From the NCBI GenBank assembly GCA_965224235.1, contig CBDCYP010000002.1:930001-994000 (forward strand): a stretch of DNA of 64,000 bases. The letters run 5' to 3'. Position 1 is the stretch's first letter. The number at the start of each line of letters is the position of its first letter. This document shows positions 54,515 through 63,231 of this stretch, piece by piece. The stretch comes from G958295935 sp965224235 (GTDB lineage Bacteria > Chloroflexota > Dehalococcoidia > Lucifugimonadales > Lucifugimonadaceae). The notes beneath the pieces are model-generated. The model searched no databases. It saw only the letters and a program-made list of their open reading frames with translations, and had not been told where the DNA came from. The position numbers and the translations under genes were made by a program.

Positions 54515-55207
54515 TCAGGACCGGAACCGGTCTGCAGCTTCAAAACCGACGCCCGCGACACCGAATTCTTCTCCGGCTTCGAATATTGCGTCCCACATGT
54601 ACTCCCCGAACTCACGCGGGAAGAACAGATCGTAACTCGGCAGCGGTCCTGAATCGGTCCGAATCAGCGTGCCGTGTATCTCGGCGCACCTGGTCTGGGC
54701 GCAGCTTAGGTCTGGGAAGGCCGCTGGGGTTGTATCCAGCTCCGAGAGCTTGCTCAACAGCTGGTCCGAACCGGGACCGGTGAGACGCACGCCAGCCAGT
54801 CCTGAAGTGTGGTCCAACAAGTGGACGCAATCAGGAGGGTTTTCGCCGAGGGCCGCAGTCCATTTTGGCAACTCGGAGGCATCGCAGAGCACCAGGCATT
54901 CGTCTGTGGCCAACATGGCCAGCCGTCCACTTGCGGGAAGTGAGACCCGGCGCACCTCACCGACGGCCGGCGCTTCATCGGCCGAAAGAATAGTTTTCAA
55001 GAACCGGCCCAGATCATTGCCTTGCAGCAGCAACTTTCCCAATGGACTAATGTCGAAAACACCGGCGCCTGCGTTCATTAGCCGGGTTTCCTTGTCCACG
55101 CTCGAATAGAAGGCGGGCTGCCACCAGCCATCCCGATCAACCATGTGGGCCCCAACAGCCAACTGCTTGTGGTGAAATGCGCTTTTCTTCACCGGACTGA
55201 GCAACAA
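54515..55207 (-). CDS. mgdD: N-methylglutamate dehydrogenase subunit D (SoxG-like)
   Basis: 230 residues, the gamma-subunit (SoxG) type with a reduced GcvT-like fold (FDISPLGKLLLQGNDLGRFLKTILSADEA, LPSYDLFFPREFGEYMWDAIFEAGEEFGVAGVGFEAADRFR). The start is TTG at 55207, five bases past the mgdC stop with GGGAG placed correctly; no ATG fits. It is a structural partner of the large subunit in heterotetrameric sarcosine-oxidase-type enzymes. Sequence conservation is low, as is usual for this subunit. Confidence 0.82.
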   Translation of the reverse strand: MLLSPVKKSAFHHKQLAVGAHMVDRDGWWQPAFYSSVDKETRLMNAGAGVFDISPLGKLLLQGNDLGRFLKTILSADEAPAVGEVRRVSLPASGRLAMLATDECLVLCDASELPKWTAALGENPPDCVHLLDHTSGLAGVRLTGPGSDQLLSKLSELDTTPAAFPDLSCAQTRCAEIHGTLIRTDSGPLPSYDLFFPREFGEYMWDAIFEAGEEFGVAGVGFEAADRFRS

Positions 55208-55212
55208 GATAG

Positions 55213-58146
55213 TTACTCCCGCAATTTCTTGCCGTCAGGGTCGTAGAAGGGGCGCAAGGTGACTTCGGCTGGCAAGGGTCTCCCACCGATCAGAATGCTG
55301 ATTTCGCGACCTTCCTCAGCCATCTCCAGCGGTACCCAGGCGAGCCCGAAACCCTTGCCTGTCGTCGGGCTCCGCCTGGCGCTGGTGACCCGTCCGACGG
55401 GCGCGCCGCCGGCGACCACCGGAACCCCATCGTCAGGCGTCAGGCCGTCTCTCATAACGAAGCCCACCAACTTGTTACGCAGTCCCCGTTCGCTGATGTT
55501 GCGGAGACCGCCGCGACCAATGAAGTCCTCCTTGTCGAAGCGGACCACCCAGTCCATGTCGCTTTCCAGAGGGTTAGACACAGCGTCGGTGTCCTGGCCA
55601 ACAATGATGTGTTTCTTTTCCAGGCGCAGAACTCGTTGCGCCTCCAGGCCAAAGGGAGCGATGCCGAACTCGCTGCCCGCGTCGACAATGGCTTCCCACA
55701 TGTGCTCGCCGTACTCTGCCGGGACGTGCACCTCCCATCCCGACTCTCCAACGAAGCCGATGCGCAGCAACATGCCGGGTATGCCCGCGATCTCACCCCG
55801 GGCGAAGCGCATGTAACGGAACGCCGAGGGGGACAGATCAATATCGGTGAGTTTGGTCAGGGTTGGCCGGGCATAGGGACCGGCCACGTTCACCGCCGCA
55901 TAGTTCGAGGTGACGTTGGTGACGTGGGCGCACAGGTCTTGGCCTGCGCTCCACCACTTGAACCACTCTTCGATCAGGTCCACGTTCCCTGTAGTGGTCG
56001 TGACGAAATAATGATCGTCTGACAGCCTCGTGACGGTGCCGTCATCCAGGATTGTCCCATCGTCCGAGCATAAAACCCCGTAGCGGATCCTTCCCACCCG
56101 CAGGTTGGAAAATCGGTGAGTGTAGACCCGGTCCAGCAAGGCCCCGGCGTCTTTGCCCCGTACGTCCAGCTTGCCCAGGGTGCTAACGTCGATTATGCCC
56201 ACCCGCTGACGTACTGCCAGGCACTCTTTTTCGGGCGAGCCGTAGTTGTGGGCCCTCTGCCACGGTCCCGCCTCCACCATAACGGCCCCCAGTTCCCGGT
56301 GAATACGGTCCATTGGCGTGCGCTTTAAGGGCATGTGAGAAGCGCCCGCCAGGGCGGCCAGCGGCACCGGATGCAGAGGAGGACGCGACGTCGTGACTCC
56401 GGTGGTCTCCACGCTTTGTCCGGTGTACTGAGCACACAGTCCAACCAGAGCCTTTAGGCACATCTTCCCTTGGCAAGGGCCCATGGTCGCGGTGCTGTAC
56501 CGCTTCAGCAGTTGGATATCGTCAAACCCTTCCGCCACTGCGACTGAGATGTCCTTGACAGTTACGTCTTCGCAGAAACAGACGAACTCTTTCTTGCCCG
56601 TTGGCCCTTGATGGGGGTGGCCTGCGGGACGGCTCTCACCGCGTCGCCTTCGCGCTTCTTTCAACAGGTTCCGGGCACCGTCCATATCTGCCTGCAACGC
56701 CGACGATGTCCCGCCAAGATGTTGCGCGGCCTCCAGGCCGGCCAGTCGCCCTTGCAAGAGCGAGGTTGCAAGGTCCTGGGACCCGGTGACGTCTCCGGCC
56801 ACGTGAAAACCGGGTGGCAGTATCCAACGCTCAAGGCGGCCCGGGGTCTGGCTGTGCTCCCGCCTCGCGCCGGCCTGATAGAGCAACCCGTCGGCTTCTT
56901 GAATGTCCCCGGACATGCACAGCAGGTCGCAGCGGATTTTCCGAAGCGGTTCGGCCGGCTCCCCTGCTTCCACGCGCTGGACTAACACTTCCCGGAGCTT
57001 GGTCTTACCTTTGGCCTTGGCAACCGCGCAGGAAGTCAGGATCGGCACGCCCGCGGCCTCGACTGCCCGCACAGCCTCCGGATTCGCGGCTGATCCGGGC
57101 CGGGAATCAACCACGGCAACGACTTCCACTTCCGCTCCCGGCAGGTCCAAAGCCACCTGGTAGCCGCGGTCGTTGGCTGTCGCCACCACTGCCTTACTGC
57201 CCGGCCTGAGGCCATAGAGGGAGATCAGGCGTTGGGCAGCGCTCGACAACATGACGCCGGGCAGGTCGTTGTTTTCGAACAGTAACGGCACATCGAACGA
57301 ACCCGTAGCTACTACGACCCGCTTGGCCCTGAGTTTCACCAGGTCTCGCCCGCTTAAAATGCCCAACAGGTTGTCTTGATAGCTGGCAAAGACCGTAGCG
57401 CCGCTCATCACTCTCAGTCCGGCTGTTTCCAACGCCGCTTTGGCCAGTCTGTCGGCAATTTCGATGCCTGTGGCGCCCTGGAATCCGGCTACGTCGGCCG
57501 ACTCCCGGGCACTGAAACGAAGGTGTCCTCCCAGGCGGGGCTGGTCGTCAATCAGGGTAACGTTGGCGCCTTGTTCCGCCGCCTCCAGCGCCGCTGCCAT
57601 TCCAGCAGGGCCGCCGCCGATGACGGCTACGTCGGCGTGGTAGTTCTTGTGCTGGTAGGTGGTCTCGGGAACGTCATCGATGTCGATCTTGCCCAGGCCA
57701 CCTACACGACGGATGACCCCGCGGGCCAGGTTCCATAGCAGCCTGGGCCGATGAAGCGCCTTGTAGTAAAAGCCCACCGGCATTAGCCACCCCAAGCGGT
57801 CGAGGACCGACAGGAAGTCCCACTTCAAGGAAGGCCAAGCGTTCTGGCAGCGGACCCGCATACCCGGTTCGACCGGCTGAATACAGGCGCGGACGTTGGG
57901 CACGCCGTCGACGTTTACCAGGCAGTTTGGGCACCGCCCGGCGGAACAGAGCAACCCCCGGGGCCGGTGGTACTTGAAGCTCCGGCTGAGAATAGTGACG
58001 CCAGATGCGTGAAGCGCGGACGCGACGGTGTCGCCTTGGCAAGCGGTCATCTTTTTGCCGTCAAACCGGAACTCGACCGCTGTTCCACGGTCGATAAGTT
58101 CACTGGGTCCGGTTGGCAAACGGGGACTACGACTTTGTTTGGGCAT
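55213..58146 (-). CDS. mgdC: N-methylglutamate dehydrogenase subunit C (SoxA-like large subunit)
   Basis: 977 residues, full length for a SoxA-type subunit. In order: a ferredoxin-like Fer2_4 domain (GDTVASALHASGV, CSAGRCPNCLVNVDG), a FAD/NAD domain (VAVIGGGPAGMAAALEAAEQGANVTLIDDQ at about 182-211), a BFD-like segment with cysteines (VCFCEDVTVKDI...MGPCQGKMC, about 545-590) and a C-terminal GcvT domain (about 620-977) that binds tetrahydrofolate. It accepts the methyl-derived carbon as methylene-THF. It starts three bases after mgdB. Confidence 0.9.
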   Translation of the reverse strand: MPKQSRSPRLPTGPSELIDRGTAVEFRFDGKKMTACQGDTVASALHASGVTILSRSFKYHRPRGLLCSAGRCPNCLVNVDGVPNVRACIQPVEPGMRVRCQNAWPSLKWDFLSVLDRLGWLMPVGFYYKALHRPRLLWNLARGVIRRVGGLGKIDIDDVPETTYQHKNYHADVAVIGGGPAGMAAALEAAEQGANVTLIDDQPRLGGHLRFSARESADVAGFQGATGIEIADRLAKAALETAGLRVMSGATVFASYQDNLLGILSGRDLVKLRAKRVVVATGSFDVPLLFENNDLPGVMLSSAAQRLISLYGLRPGSKAVVATANDRGYQVALDLPGAEVEVVAVVDSRPGSAANPEAVRAVEAAGVPILTSCAVAKAKGKTKLREVLVQRVEAGEPAEPLRKIRCDLLCMSGDIQEADGLLYQAGARREHSQTPGRLERWILPPGFHVAGDVTGSQDLATSLLQGRLAGLEAAQHLGGTSSALQADMDGARNLLKEARRRRGESRPAGHPHQGPTGKKEFVCFCEDVTVKDISVAVAEGFDDIQLLKRYSTATMGPCQGKMCLKALVGLCAQYTGQSVETTGVTTSRPPLHPVPLAALAGASHMPLKRTPMDRIHRELGAVMVEAGPWQRAHNYGSPEKECLAVRQRVGIIDVSTLGKLDVRGKDAGALLDRVYTHRFSNLRVGRIRYGVLCSDDGTILDDGTVTRLSDDHYFVTTTTGNVDLIEEWFKWWSAGQDLCAHVTNVTSNYAAVNVAGPYARPTLTKLTDIDLSPSAFRYMRFARGEIAGIPGMLLRIGFVGESGWEVHVPAEYGEHMWEAIVDAGSEFGIAPFGLEAQRVLRLEKKHIIVGQDTDAVSNPLESDMDWVVRFDKEDFIGRGGLRNISERGLRNKLVGFVMRDGLTPDDGVPVVAGGAPVGRVTSARRSPTTGKGFGLAWVPLEMAEEGREISILIGGRPLPAEVTLRPFYDPDGKKLRE

Positions 58147-58149
58147 CGG

Positions 58150-58398
58150 TTACGGCCAGAAGGTTTCCTGGACCTGGTTGCCGGTGGTGTCCCGCAGGGC
58201 CTGGAACCATTTGCGGCATCCGAAGCGATGGATCCACCACTCGCGAGAGACCCCCGCGACGTTGTTGCGGGAATACAAGTAGTCGGCCCATTGGTCCGGG
58301 CCGGCGTCGGGATCGGGCCGCGAAGTCACCTCGCCGCCAAAGCGGAACTCGTTAACGTTGCGGTCCCCGCAGTTGGGGCAATTCAGGAGGAAAGACAT
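58150..58398 (-). CDS. mgdB: N-methylglutamate dehydrogenase subunit B (SoxD-like)
   Basis: 82 residues, the small delta subunit. Zinc ligands are visible: Cys7 and Cys10 in NCPNCGDRN, then His and Cys in WIHRFGCRKWFQALRDT, with the family-typical WADYLYSRNN. The start is eight bases after the gmaS stop and the end is three bases before mgdC, so the run is translationally packed. Confidence 0.88.
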   Translation of the reverse strand: MSFLLNCPNCGDRNVNEFRFGGEVTSRPDPDAGPDQWADYLYSRNNVAGVSREWWIHRFGCRKWFQALRDTTGNQVQETFWP

Positions 58399-58405
58399 CT
58401 AGTCC

Positions 58406-59764
58406 CTAAAACATGGTCAGGTAGCGGTCCAGCTCCCATTGGCTCACCTGGCGGTGGTACTCCCGCCACTCCCCCTCCTTTAAGGACACGAACTCGTCGT
58501 AGATGACGCCCAGAGACCCCTGCACTACCTCGTCCCGTCGGAGCTCCTCAAGCGCTTCGGCTAACGATTGGGGCAACGTCCTGATCCCCCGCCGCCGGAT
58601 CTCTTCCAAGCCCAGGTCGTACATATTGCCCAGGTAGGGCTCGCCGGGGTCCAGCTTTCGCCGGATGCCGTCAAGGCCCGCGGTGACGTAGGCGCCCATC
58701 GACAGATAGGGGTTGCATGCAGCCGACATAGTCCGGTCTTCCAGGTGCCCCGGGCCCGCCGTACGTATCATCTGGGTGCGATTGTTGTCTCCGTAGGATA
58801 TGAAGGCCGGGGTCCACAGAAAGCCGGAGCTCGAGCCCATGAGGGCCGGACCCACCTGCAACCGCTTGTAGCAATTCACGGTGGGTGACATGACGGCGCA
58901 AAGGGCAGGGGCGTGGTCGATAACCCCGCCAATGAACTGGTACGCCATTTCCGACAACCCAAGTCCCCGGGGGTCTTCATCGTCCAGGAACACGTTTTCG
59001 CCGGTGACCGTGTCAGCCAGGTGAAAGTGAATGTGCCCGCCGCTGCCGGTGCGATTGCTGAAGGGTTTGGCCATGTGGGTAGCGATGGCGCCGTACTTCT
59101 GGGCGTATTGGCTGGTCATCATCTTGAAGAACGTGTACCGGTCGGCGGTTACCAGGGCGTCATCGTAAACAAAGTTGATCTCGTACTGACCGTTGGCGTC
59201 CTCATGGTCCGACTGATAGGCATCCCAACCGATGCGCTGCATGCCGTCCATCATGTCCCTCAGGTAATCGATGACGTTTGCGATGCCCTTGAAGTCGTAG
59301 CAGGGTTTGGCGAGATTATCGACTTCGTTGGGGTCCCAGACGGATATCGAGCCGTCCTGGTTTCTCTTGACCAGAAAGTGCTCGGGTTCGATACCCACGT
59401 AGAATGTGTAACCCGCATCGGCAACGTTGGCCAGCACCCGTTTGAAGTTCTGACGGGGGCAAAACATGTGGGGCATGTCGTCGACAAAAAGATCGCTGGC
59501 GAATCGGGCTACTCCCTTAGTCCACGGAAGAGGCGTATAGGTGTCCAGGTCGATCTTGGCCAGCATGTCGTGGGAGTGGGGTCCCTGGCCCATTCCCGGC
59601 AACGCGGCCCCGGCGAATCCCGCTCCGGTGTCGATGGCGTCGTCCAGGTGGGAGGCGGGGACCATTTTGACTTTGGGAGAGCCGTTTATATCGACGAACT
59701 GGGCCAACAGATAGTCGATATCGTCGTCTCGTATCTGCTGGCGGACCTGTTCTCTATCAGCCAT
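58406..59764 (-). CDS. gmaS: Gamma-glutamylmethylamide synthetase (glutamine-synthetase-like)
   Basis: 452 residues of the glutamine synthetase fold (YLLAQFVDINGSPKVKMVPASH at the N-terminus; SNRTGSGGHIHFHLAD is the ATP/metal-binding motif; PTVNCYKRLQVGPALMGSSS). In the N-methylglutamate pathway GmaS makes gamma-glutamylmethylamide from glutamate, methylamine and ATP. Related GlnA-type enzymes for ethanolamine or polyamines look similar, but the position between mgsABC and the mgd genes supports GmaS. The ATG follows AAGGAG. Confidence 0.86.
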   Translation of the reverse strand: MADREQVRQQIRDDDIDYLLAQFVDINGSPKVKMVPASHLDDAIDTGAGFAGAALPGMGQGPHSHDMLAKIDLDTYTPLPWTKGVARFASDLFVDDMPHMFCPRQNFKRVLANVADAGYTFYVGIEPEHFLVKRNQDGSISVWDPNEVDNLAKPCYDFKGIANVIDYLRDMMDGMQRIGWDAYQSDHEDANGQYEINFVYDDALVTADRYTFFKMMTSQYAQKYGAIATHMAKPFSNRTGSGGHIHFHLADTVTGENVFLDDEDPRGLGLSEMAYQFIGGVIDHAPALCAVMSPTVNCYKRLQVGPALMGSSSGFLWTPAFISYGDNNRTQMIRTAGPGHLEDRTMSAACNPYLSMGAYVTAGLDGIRRKLDPGEPYLGNMYDLGLEEIRRRGIRTLPQSLAEALEELRRDEVVQGSLGVIYDEFVSLKEGEWREYHRQVSQWELDRYLTMF

Positions 59765-59873
59765 GTTGAACTCCTTGGGACTAACCGCCGCGGTCTGAGT
59801 CAGAATGGTCGGTCCACCCTACTGCGGTGTGTCACCGGCGGTCTGGAACCCTGGCCCACGGTCGGCTTATCGC

Positions 59874-61169
59874 TCAATAGACCTTATTGGTCCCGACCAG
59901 GGGCACCCGCGCCATGGCCGATGCTTCGATCGTGAGGGCTGCCAGGTCCTCCGGTTCGAGGCTGTGAACGTCGCCCTTACCCAAAGAGCGGGTGAGCAGG
60001 GCTATCTCCATGGTCATGGAGTTGAGGTAGTTAGCCACTCGTTCAGCCGCCTCGTCAGGATCAAGCCGCTTGGTCAGTTCCGGGTCCTGGGTTGTGATAC
60101 CGACAGGGCACTTGCCGGTGTGGCAGTGGTGGCATTGCCCGGCGGGCACGCCGATTTCATTGATGAAGTCCGACTCGGGAATCTCCTTGTTGCAGTTCAG
60201 AGCGACGAGGGCGCCAATACCGATGGCAACGGCGTCGGCGCCCAGAGCCAGGGCCTTTGCGACATCGGCGCCGTTTCGGATTCCGCCGGAAGCGATCAGG
60301 CTGACCTTTCCGTACAGCCCCAATTCCCGGAGCGCCTCTCGTGCCATGACGATGGCGGGCACCGTGGGTATACCGCTGTGCTCGATCAGTACCTCAGCCG
60401 ATGCGCCGGTACCTGCAACCATGCTGTCGATGACGATGGCGTCTGCGCCCGCCTTGGCCGCCAGCTTCACGTCGTCGTCCACCCGGCAAGCGCCCAGCTT
60501 TACGTGGATGGGCACTCTCCAGTCGGTCGCTTCTCTTAGTTGTTCGATCTTTACCGCCAGGTCGTCGGGTCCCAGCCAATCGGGGTGACGGGCGGGGCTG
60601 CGTTGGTCGATTCCCCGGGGCAGATCCCGCATATCAGCGATATGGTCGAGGACCTTCACTCCCATAAGCATGCCGCCGGTTCCCGGCTTGGCGCCTTGCC
60701 CAACTACGATTTCGACAGCCTGGGCCTGGACCAGATGATGGGGGTTGAATCCGTACCTGCTGGGCAACACCTGGTAGATCAACTTGGTGGAGGCGTCTCT
60801 CTCCGATTGCAGCATGCCGCCGTCGCCGGTGCAACTGGCGGTCCCCACCATCGCCGCGCCCTTGCCCAGGGCCGTCTTCGCATTGGCAGACAGAGCGCCA
60901 TAGCTCATCCCGCTGATGTATATAGGAGTTTCCAGTACCAGTGGGTTGGCGGCGCGAATTGAACCGACCACTGTCTGGGTGTTGCAGCGCTCTTTGTACC
61001 CTTCCAAAGGAAAGCGGGTGAGTCCTGTTGACAGAAAAGTCAGGTCGTCAAAGTGGGTCACCTTTTGGAAGGCGCTGAACCCGCGGATCCGGTAGCGGCC
61101 TAACTCGGCCTTGGCGTGGATGTCGTCCAGGACCCACGGCGGCCACAGCTGACTGTTACTCATTACCAT
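59874..61169 (-). CDS. mgsC: N-methylglutamate synthase subunit C (glutamate-synthase FMN domain)
   Basis: 431 residues matching the central FMN domain of glutamate synthase: LETPIYISGMSYGALSANAKTALGKGAAMVGTASCTGDGG, KPGTGGMLMGVKV, IPTVPAIVMAREALRELGLYGKVSLIASGGIRNGADVAKALALGADAVAIG and the Fe-S cysteines in CHHCHTGKCPVGITTQDPEL. Together with MgsA and MgsB it forms the three-subunit N-methylglutamate synthase. A GAGGAG ribosome site fits the ATG at 61169; an ATG two codons later is possible. mgsB ends 39 bases upstream. Confidence 0.88.
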   Translation of the reverse strand: MVMSNSQLWPPWVLDDIHAKAELGRYRIRGFSAFQKVTHFDDLTFLSTGLTRFPLEGYKERCNTQTVVGSIRAANPLVLETPIYISGMSYGALSANAKTALGKGAAMVGTASCTGDGGMLQSERDASTKLIYQVLPSRYGFNPHHLVQAQAVEIVVGQGAKPGTGGMLMGVKVLDHIADMRDLPRGIDQRSPARHPDWLGPDDLAVKIEQLREATDWRVPIHVKLGACRVDDDVKLAAKAGADAIVIDSMVAGTGASAEVLIEHSGIPTVPAIVMAREALRELGLYGKVSLIASGGIRNGADVAKALALGADAVAIGIGALVALNCNKEIPESDFINEIGVPAGQCHHCHTGKCPVGITTQDPELTKRLDPDEAAERVANYLNSMTMEIALLTRSLGKGDVHSLEPEDLAALTIEASAMARVPLVGTNKVY

Positions 61170-61208
61170 GTCAGGCCGCTCCTCTTGCTACGCTGCCAGG
61201 CAGAGTGG

Positions 61209-61892
61209 TCAAATCACCGTCTTTTCCAGCCGTTCCAGGGAGTCGTAGTGGTACAGCTTCTTGGCTGACACGATTTTAGTGAAGCTAAGCCTCTTGTAGA
61301 TTCCGTAACTCTCGAGGGTTTCAAGGATGTCAATGAGTTCATCCTCGCCGATGTCTTCCATGGTGGCGTCGGCGCCCAGAGAACCGACTTCACCGGCAAC
61401 GTAAATGGTCCCTTCATACATCGAGTCCCCGACCGCCTCCCCAACATTGCCGCAGACGATAATACGACCCTTTTGCATCATGAAACCGGTCAGGAAACCG
61501 GTGTTGCCGGCGACTATAAGGGTGCCGCCCTTCATTGATATACCAGCCCTGGCGCCGGCGTCGCCCCCGACAAATAGTTCGCCCCCGCGCATGGTCGAGC
61601 CCACCGACGCCCCCGCATTCCTGGACAAGGTGATTTTGCCGCCCATCATGTTGTCGCCCAGGGCCCAGCCAGCGTTACCGTCGATAGTCACGTCCGGACC
61701 GTCCAGGAGGCTGGCAGCGTAGTAGCCGACGCTGCCTTTAATGTTTATTTTGCAGGGATTGAGGACCCCCACGGCGATATTATGCTGGGCCTGGGGGTTC
61801 TCTATGGTGATTTCCGAGTTAGCGGACGCCAACGACTTTAGCTGCCGGTTGAGTTCGCGCCTGGTCAGGCGACTGGCGTCTAAAGTAACCAA
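61209..61892 (-). CDS. mgsB: N-methylglutamate synthase subunit B (GXGXG domain)
   Basis: 227 residues, the beta-helix GXGXG domain found at the C-terminus of glutamate synthase. Repeats are seen as GYYAASLLDGPDVTIDGNAGWALGDNMMGGKITLSRNAGASVGSTMRGGELFVGGDAGARAGISMKGGTLIVAGNTGFLTGFMMQKGRIIVCGNVGEAVGDSMYEGTIYVAGEV. The start appears to be TTG at 61892, overlapping the mgsA end by 13 bases with GAGG before it, so translation is coupled. It is the structural subunit of the synthase. Confidence 0.88.
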   Translation of the reverse strand: MVTLDASRLTRRELNRQLKSLASANSEITIENPQAQHNIAVGVLNPCKINIKGSVGYYAASLLDGPDVTIDGNAGWALGDNMMGGKITLSRNAGASVGSTMRGGELFVGGDAGARAGISMKGGTLIVAGNTGFLTGFMMQKGRIIVCGNVGEAVGDSMYEGTIYVAGEVGSLGADATMEDIGEDELIDILETLESYGIYKRLSFTKIVSAKKLYHYDSLERLEKTVI

Positions 61893-62794
61893 GTCATGAC
61901 CTCGCTGTTTTGGGGCTCCCGCCGGTCAATCTCTTCGCTGAACACGCTGCGCAGGGCTATCTCCTCCGAGGCGATGGCGATTATGTCGTCGGTTTCCATG
62001 GTAACCAGCGGCTTGGCTGACCACTGGTCTTTGGCGTACCCGAGACCGTCTCTGGTTGAAACCAGGTAGGTGAAAGTCCCGTCAAGGTCGTCGAGCGAGT
62101 CTTCGAGGGCCCTATCCAGGGATTCACCCCTGGCCAGTTTGTCGGCCAGGTACACTGCGATCAACTCCGAGTCGTTGCCCGTCTGAAAATGGTGGCCCTC
62201 GTCTTCGTACATTCGCTTCAGCTTGTGGTAGTTGGTGAGTTGGCCGTTGTGCACTACAGTCACATCGGGAAAAGGGTATGCCCAGAACGGGTGCGCGTGA
62301 TTAACGTCGACGCGGCTCTCGGTTGCCATCCGTACGTGACCGATGCCGTGAGTACCCGTTAGCTGCCTGAGGAGGTGCTTGTCGTCCATGACAACCGGAG
62401 TGCCCACGTCTTTGATCACTTCCGAAGTCGCGCCGATGCTGTGCAGCGCGACCCCTGGCGTGTTCAACAAGGCCTCGGCGAGCTCAGCGGCTTCCCCCTC
62501 GTAATTGACGACTAGCCGCAAAAATTGCCCGCTGGACTGCTTCGAGTTGACCACCCCGCCGGAACGCGCCACGGCGTCCTCGGCTCGGGACAGAATATCG
62601 TCGGCCTGGCCTGCATCGTCGGTCCAGATGCGTATGACCAGGTCGCCCGCCAAGTCCTCGCCCACCACGGTGATACCGCTGGAGTCCTTTCCCCGGTGGG
62701 TCATGGACTCCAACATTTTGACAAGGTCGTCCCCAACCGGTGCGAATCCCCTGCTGGTTGCTTTCTTGTAGAGGATTCCGCTTACGCCGCACAT
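61880..62794 (-). CDS. mgsA: N-methylglutamate synthase subunit A (class II glutaminase domain)
   Basis: 304 residues, a stand-alone class II amidotransferase domain like the N-terminus of glutamate synthase. The nucleophile is Cys2 (MCGVSGILYKK), and THGIGHVRMATESRVDVNHAHPFWAYPFPDVTVVHNGQLTNYHKLKRMYEDEGHHFQTGNDSELIAVYLADKL carries the glutamine-site residues. It is the first gene of the cluster. A promoter-like pair lies 68 bases upstream. No good ribosome site precedes the ATG. Confidence 0.88.
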   Translation of the reverse strand: MCGVSGILYKKATSRGFAPVGDDLVKMLESMTHRGKDSSGITVVGEDLAGDLVIRIWTDDAGQADDILSRAEDAVARSGGVVNSKQSSGQFLRLVVNYEGEAAELAEALLNTPGVALHSIGATSEVIKDVGTPVVMDDKHLLRQLTGTHGIGHVRMATESRVDVNHAHPFWAYPFPDVTVVHNGQLTNYHKLKRMYEDEGHHFQTGNDSELIAVYLADKLARGESLDRALEDSLDDLDGTFTYLVSTRDGLGYAKDQWSAKPLVTMETDDIIAIASEEIALRSVFSEEIDRREPQNSEVMTWLL

Positions 62795-62861
62795 ATCTGT
62801 TAATTGGTTCTACCGGGTGGGTCCAGGTTTTGGCTGGGAAGAGTGGGGCCGTCGGGGGTCA

Positions 62862-62890
62862 AGTGTAGGCGGGGCCCCTACTATCGTCAA
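62862..62890 (-). promoter_or_regulatory. Probable sigma-70-type promoter for the mgs-gmaS-mgd cluster
   Basis: On the minus strand, TTGACG (62885-62890) and TACACT (62862-62867) are separated by exactly 17 bases. Transcription would start near 62855, leaving a leader of about 60 bases before mgsA. It is the best candidate in the 437-base gap (62795-63231), which otherwise holds no gene that I can support. Confidence 0.45.
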
Positions 62891-63231
62891 CAGAACGAGT
62901 TAGGGGGCAGGGCAGTCTCAAAACGTTCGGAACCGGCTTTGGCGGAGGTTCCCATCCCACCCTTTCGAACCCCGACGTTGCCATTGCCAGAACTGACGGC
63001 TTTGCGGGGGCAACGCCGGTCGACGTAAGGAAGGAGTTGATTAAGGTTCGCTGTTCGGCAAGTTCGCATTTCTTCTGTAGTTCGCTCAAGTCACGGGCAA
63101 ACGCTATGGTGGTCATGACGTGGTCGAGCATCCCATGCCCGGGCTCTGGATCTACCTACTCCGCACGGGCGATCTGTCATCGGAGCGCCGTAAACGGTGA
63201 ACGTGGGGAACAGGGACGAGCGTTGCTGTCG

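Noticed and set aside
53262..58398. Plain heterotetrameric sarcosine oxidase as the final call for the sox-like genes
   Set aside because: The domains fit equally well, but the unbroken linkage to gmaS and mgsABC makes N-methylglutamate dehydrogenase the better reading; kept as an alternative.
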